Assembly (NCBI GenBank): GCA_023433925.1
Contig: JAEYTO010000039.1
Location: forward strand, 1-14,134
Origin: Pseudomonadota bacterium
GTDB taxonomy: Bacteria; Desulfobacterota; Desulfovibrionia; Desulfovibrionales; Desulfovibrionaceae
DNA length: 14,134 nucleotides
Direction of reading: 5' to 3'
In this document: one piece after another, positions 13,334 to 14,134 of the stretch
How positions within the stretch are numbered: the stretch's first letter is position 1
Layout of the letters: each line of letters begins with the position of its first letter
Notes under the pieces: model-generated
Told to the model about the DNA's origin: nothing
Databases searched by the model: none
Seen by the model: the letters and a program-made list of their open reading frames with translations, nothing else
Made by a program: the position numbers and the translations under genes

Positions 13334-14134
13334 ATGCTCAAGAACATGCAGTTGAGTGCAAAGATCGGTGGCGGATTCGCCGTGGTCCTTCTTCTGACGC
13401 TGGTGATCGGCTACGTGGGCTGGAACGGGCTGTGGCTGGTCGCCGACCGGTCGAACAAGGCCAATGACATGGGCCTCATCGTGAACAGCATGCAGGCCAT
13501 GCGCCAGGACGTCCTGTACTTCATGAACGAGCACACCGAGGAGCGGGTGGCGTCCTTCAAGGAGAATACGGCCAAGCTCCGTTCTCTCGCAAGCGCATCC
13601 CGCGAGCAGTACAAGCAGGCGGCCAATCAGGCCCAGATCGACCGGATAGTGGCCGCGGCCGGAGCCTACGAAACGGCCTTCCTGAAGTACGTGGAGCTGC
13701 AAAAGAGCAAGGAGCGTAATCTATCCGACATGGTGGCCAGGGCGGGGGAGCTGGAGAATGCGACTCGCGGCCTGTCCGAAGCCCTGGAGCGGAGCATCCA
13801 GGGCAAGGCGACTGTCGATGCCGGCCTTGTGAGGGTCATAAACACCAGCAGCGAGATTCATATCACCTTCCTGGCCAGCAGGGGCGTGGTCAAGGATTTC
13901 ATCGCGCGCGAAAGCCAGGAGAACGCGGCCAAGGCGATCGAGCTCATTGGGGGCGTTTCGGCGGCGGCGACCCGGCTCGCCGCGCAGCTTCAGGGCCAGG
14001 AGCAGGCCATGCTGCGCAAGGTGCTCGCCTCGGCCGAGGAATACCTGCAAAAATTCAAGGCCTACGCCGATGAGGCCGGAGCGCAGAAGGTGGCGCACAA
14101 GGCCATGGTCGAAGCGGCGGGCACGGCCCTGAGC
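13334..14134 (+). CDS. Methyl-accepting chemotaxis protein, N-terminal part
   Basis: The first 267 codons are present and the frame is still open at the edge, so HAMP and signalling domains lie outside. It starts MLKNMQLSAKIGGGF, the usual chemoreceptor opening, with a transmembrane helix at ~13-34 (FAVVLLLTLVIGYVGWNGL). The rest is all-helical periplasmic sensor: first bundle ~35-125 (MRQDVLYFMNEHTEERVASF, AYETAFLKYVELQ), second ~135-267 (INTSSEIHITFLASRG, AEEYLQKFKAYADEA). The two similar halves, each with a helix start resembling R-x2-x-FL and a closing YxxxFxxY, fit the helical-bimodular (HBM) sensor type, which in known cases binds organic acids. ATG 13334 has GGGAGG 4 bases upstream. 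Class assignment as a chemoreceptor is strong; the HBM label is moderate, and a histidine kinase with the same sensor is possible. Confidence 0.85.
   Translation, partial: MLKNMQLSAKIGGGFAVVLLLTLVIGYVGWNGLWLVADRSNKANDMGLIVNSMQAMRQDVLYFMNEHTEERVASFKENTAKLRSLASASREQYKQAANQAQIDRIVAAAGAYETAFLKYVELQKSKERNLSDMVARAGELENATRGLSEALERSIQGKATVDAGLVRVINTSSEIHITFLASRGVVKDFIARESQENAAKAIELIGGVSAAATRLAAQLQGQEQAMLRKVLASAEEYLQKFKAYADEAGAQKVAHKAMVEAAGTALS

Overview
The window is high-GC bacterial DNA (third codon positions almost all G or C). It holds twelve well-supported or likely genes, a small cysteine-rich ORF, and the 5' end of a chemoreceptor gene that runs off the right edge. Gene content and protein style suggest a Desulfovibrio-like deltaproteobacterium (Desulfobacterota), but nothing in the window fixes the taxon, so this is inference. 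There are no rRNA or tRNA genes, CRISPR arrays, insertion sequences or phage genes that I can see.

Layout. (1) 1-2726: a run of 28 C, then tgt (queuosine tRNA modification), a GNAT acetyltransferase, a UPF0316/DUF2179 membrane protein and a universal stress protein. All are co-directional, with one-base to about 80-base junctions. (2) 2978-3220 (-): a small zinc-ribbon plus one-helix membrane protein, divergent from (3) 3484-7784: a tight four-gene export operon (periplasmic adaptor, MacB/LolD-type ATPase, two different FtsX-type permeases). (4) 7905-8837: a secreted zinc-dependent phospholipase C-type protein with its own near-consensus -10. (5) 8953-9315: a PilZ-domain protein. (6) 9497-11572: a DUF255/YyaL thioredoxin-fold protein, with two back-to-back hairpins before it and a terminator after it. 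(7) 11711-12976 (-): a 72-residue unknown protein, an AT-rich and hairpin-rich gap, and an HPF/RaiA-cold-shock fusion (ribosome hibernation). (8) 13334-end (+): a methyl-accepting chemotaxis protein with a probable helical-bimodular sensor, transcribed divergently from the hibernation factor.

How the genes fit together. The adaptor-ATPase-permease-permease set is one machine: a tripartite-type ABC exporter lacking only an outer-membrane TolC-like channel, which is not encoded here. The remaining genes look like ordinary housekeeping, stress and signalling loci rather than one system: tRNA modification, stress protein, hibernation factor, c-di-GMP reader, chemoreceptor.

I found no convincing new multi-gene system. 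The parts that best repay a second look are the tandem hairpins before the DUF255 gene; the AT-rich, hairpin-rich interval with a small Cys protein at 11711-12358; the phospholipase whose predicted mature N-terminus is the zinc-ligand tryptophan; and the poly-C tract at the left edge, which may be an artefact.
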